NCBI GenBank assembly: GCA_902168185.1
Contig: CABHOV010000025.1
Location: 62,001 to 126,000 of the forward strand
Origin: an uncultured Bacteroides sp.
GTDB taxonomy: Bacteria > Bacteroidota > Bacteroidia > Cytophagales > Cyclobacteriaceae
Direction of reading: 5' to 3'
DNA: 64,000 nt
Shown: piece by piece, positions 63,786 through 64,000 of the stretch
Numbering within the stretch: position 1 is the stretch's first letter
Layout: the number at the start of each line of letters is the position of its first letter
Notes under the pieces: generated by a model
What the model saw: only the letters and a program-made list of their open reading frames with translations
What the model was told of the DNA's origin: nothing
Database searches by the model: none
Made by a program: the position numbers and the translations under genes

Positions 63786-64000
63786 ATGCATGACATTGAC
63801 AAAGAATTTAAACCCACCAGTTGGTCGATCGATAACAAGGTAGCGATTTACGTTGCTACCGTTATTATCTGCCTGGCTGGGATCATGACGTATAACAGTC
63901 TGCCAAAGGAAAATTTTCCAGAGGTAGTGTTTCCACAGATATATGTAGCTACTGTATATCCCGGTGCTCCTGAAGATATAGAGAACCTGATTTCCAAACA
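63786..64000 (+). CDS. RND efflux permease, N-terminal part only
   Basis: An open frame starts at ATG 63786 and runs off the right edge (71 full codons). The N-terminus SWSIDNKVAIYVATVIICLAGIMTYNSLPKENFPEVVFPQIYVATVYPGAPEDI (read in parts) shows the first membrane helix and the 'P.I.V.T.YPGA...DIE' segment of AcrB/HAE-type proton-driven pumps. It completes the TetR-TolC-adaptor-RND operon. The rest lies outside the window. Confidence 0.9.
   Translation, partial: MHDIDKEFKPTSWSIDNKVAIYVATVIICLAGIMTYNSLPKENFPEVVFPQIYVATVYPGAPEDIENLISK

Overview
The window is a gene-dense stretch of a chromosome from a Bacteroidota bacterium, most likely of the order Cytophagales. Evidence for this: a TonB-dependent receptor with a carboxypeptidase-regulatory-like N-terminus, the gliding protein GldC, a protein with a gliding-motility/type IX secretion type B C-terminal domain (CHU_C), DUF3098, an IPExxxVDY protein, single-chain PurL, and start regions that lack Shine-Dalgarno sequences and carry TAnnTTTG-like -7 elements. 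There are no rRNA genes, CRISPR arrays, prophages or intact insertion sequences. Almost everything is housekeeping or envelope biology. The accessory signals sit at about 17.5 kb, 24 kb, 46-49 kb and 59-64 kb.

Layout. 0-8 kb (minus): a TonB-dependent receptor cut by the left edge, gldC, cytochrome bd oxidase (cydAB) and acetoacetyl-CoA synthetase. 8-11.7 kb (minus): the cluster ftsX - DUF3098 - uppP - truB - ribF with 1- and 4-base overlaps. 11.8-17.4 kb (minus): an ECF sigma factor with a putative membrane partner, a DUF2147 protein, a membrane pyrophosphatase, and a thioesterase coupled to a small protein. 17.4-22.6 kb (plus): thrA-thrB-thrC preceded by a 35-codon Thr/Ile-rich leader peptide. 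22.6-32.4 kb (minus): GtrA, Pcm, 3-hydroxyacyl-CoA dehydrogenase, a POTRA/beta-barrel protein, Lgt, NAD synthetase, RNase III, FabF and ACP. 32.5-34.4 kb (plus): an IPExxxVDY protein and pyruvate kinase. 34.6-37.9 kb (minus): gpsA overlapping a large glycerolipid acyltransferase, then two small genes. 38.4-45.8 kb: the CHU_C protein, fabD, folK (minus), sppA and bioB. 45.8-48.9 kb: two tiny exported-peptide genes divergent from an orphan TPR sensor histidine kinase. 48.9-58.4 kb: metG, then (minus) the prs - rplY - pth - thiamine-binding cluster, tRNA-Gln, a DUF4136 lipoprotein and purL. 58.4-64 kb: an alpha/beta hydrolase, a second ECF sigma factor with a small membrane protein, and a TetR - TolC - adaptor - RND efflux operon cut by the right edge.

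How genes work together. FabF, ACP and FabD serve fatty-acid synthesis; gpsA and the overlapping acyltransferase feed the products into glycerolipids. UppP, FtsX, Lgt, SppA and the beta-barrel protein maintain the envelope. GldC and the CHU_C protein point to gliding and type IX secretion. The thr operon appears to be controlled by a translated leader, and the efflux operon by its own TetR repressor at a palindrome next to the promoter. The least explained unit is the pair of tiny exported peptides beside the orphan sensor kinase. All calls were made by reading sequence and motifs; no database search was run.
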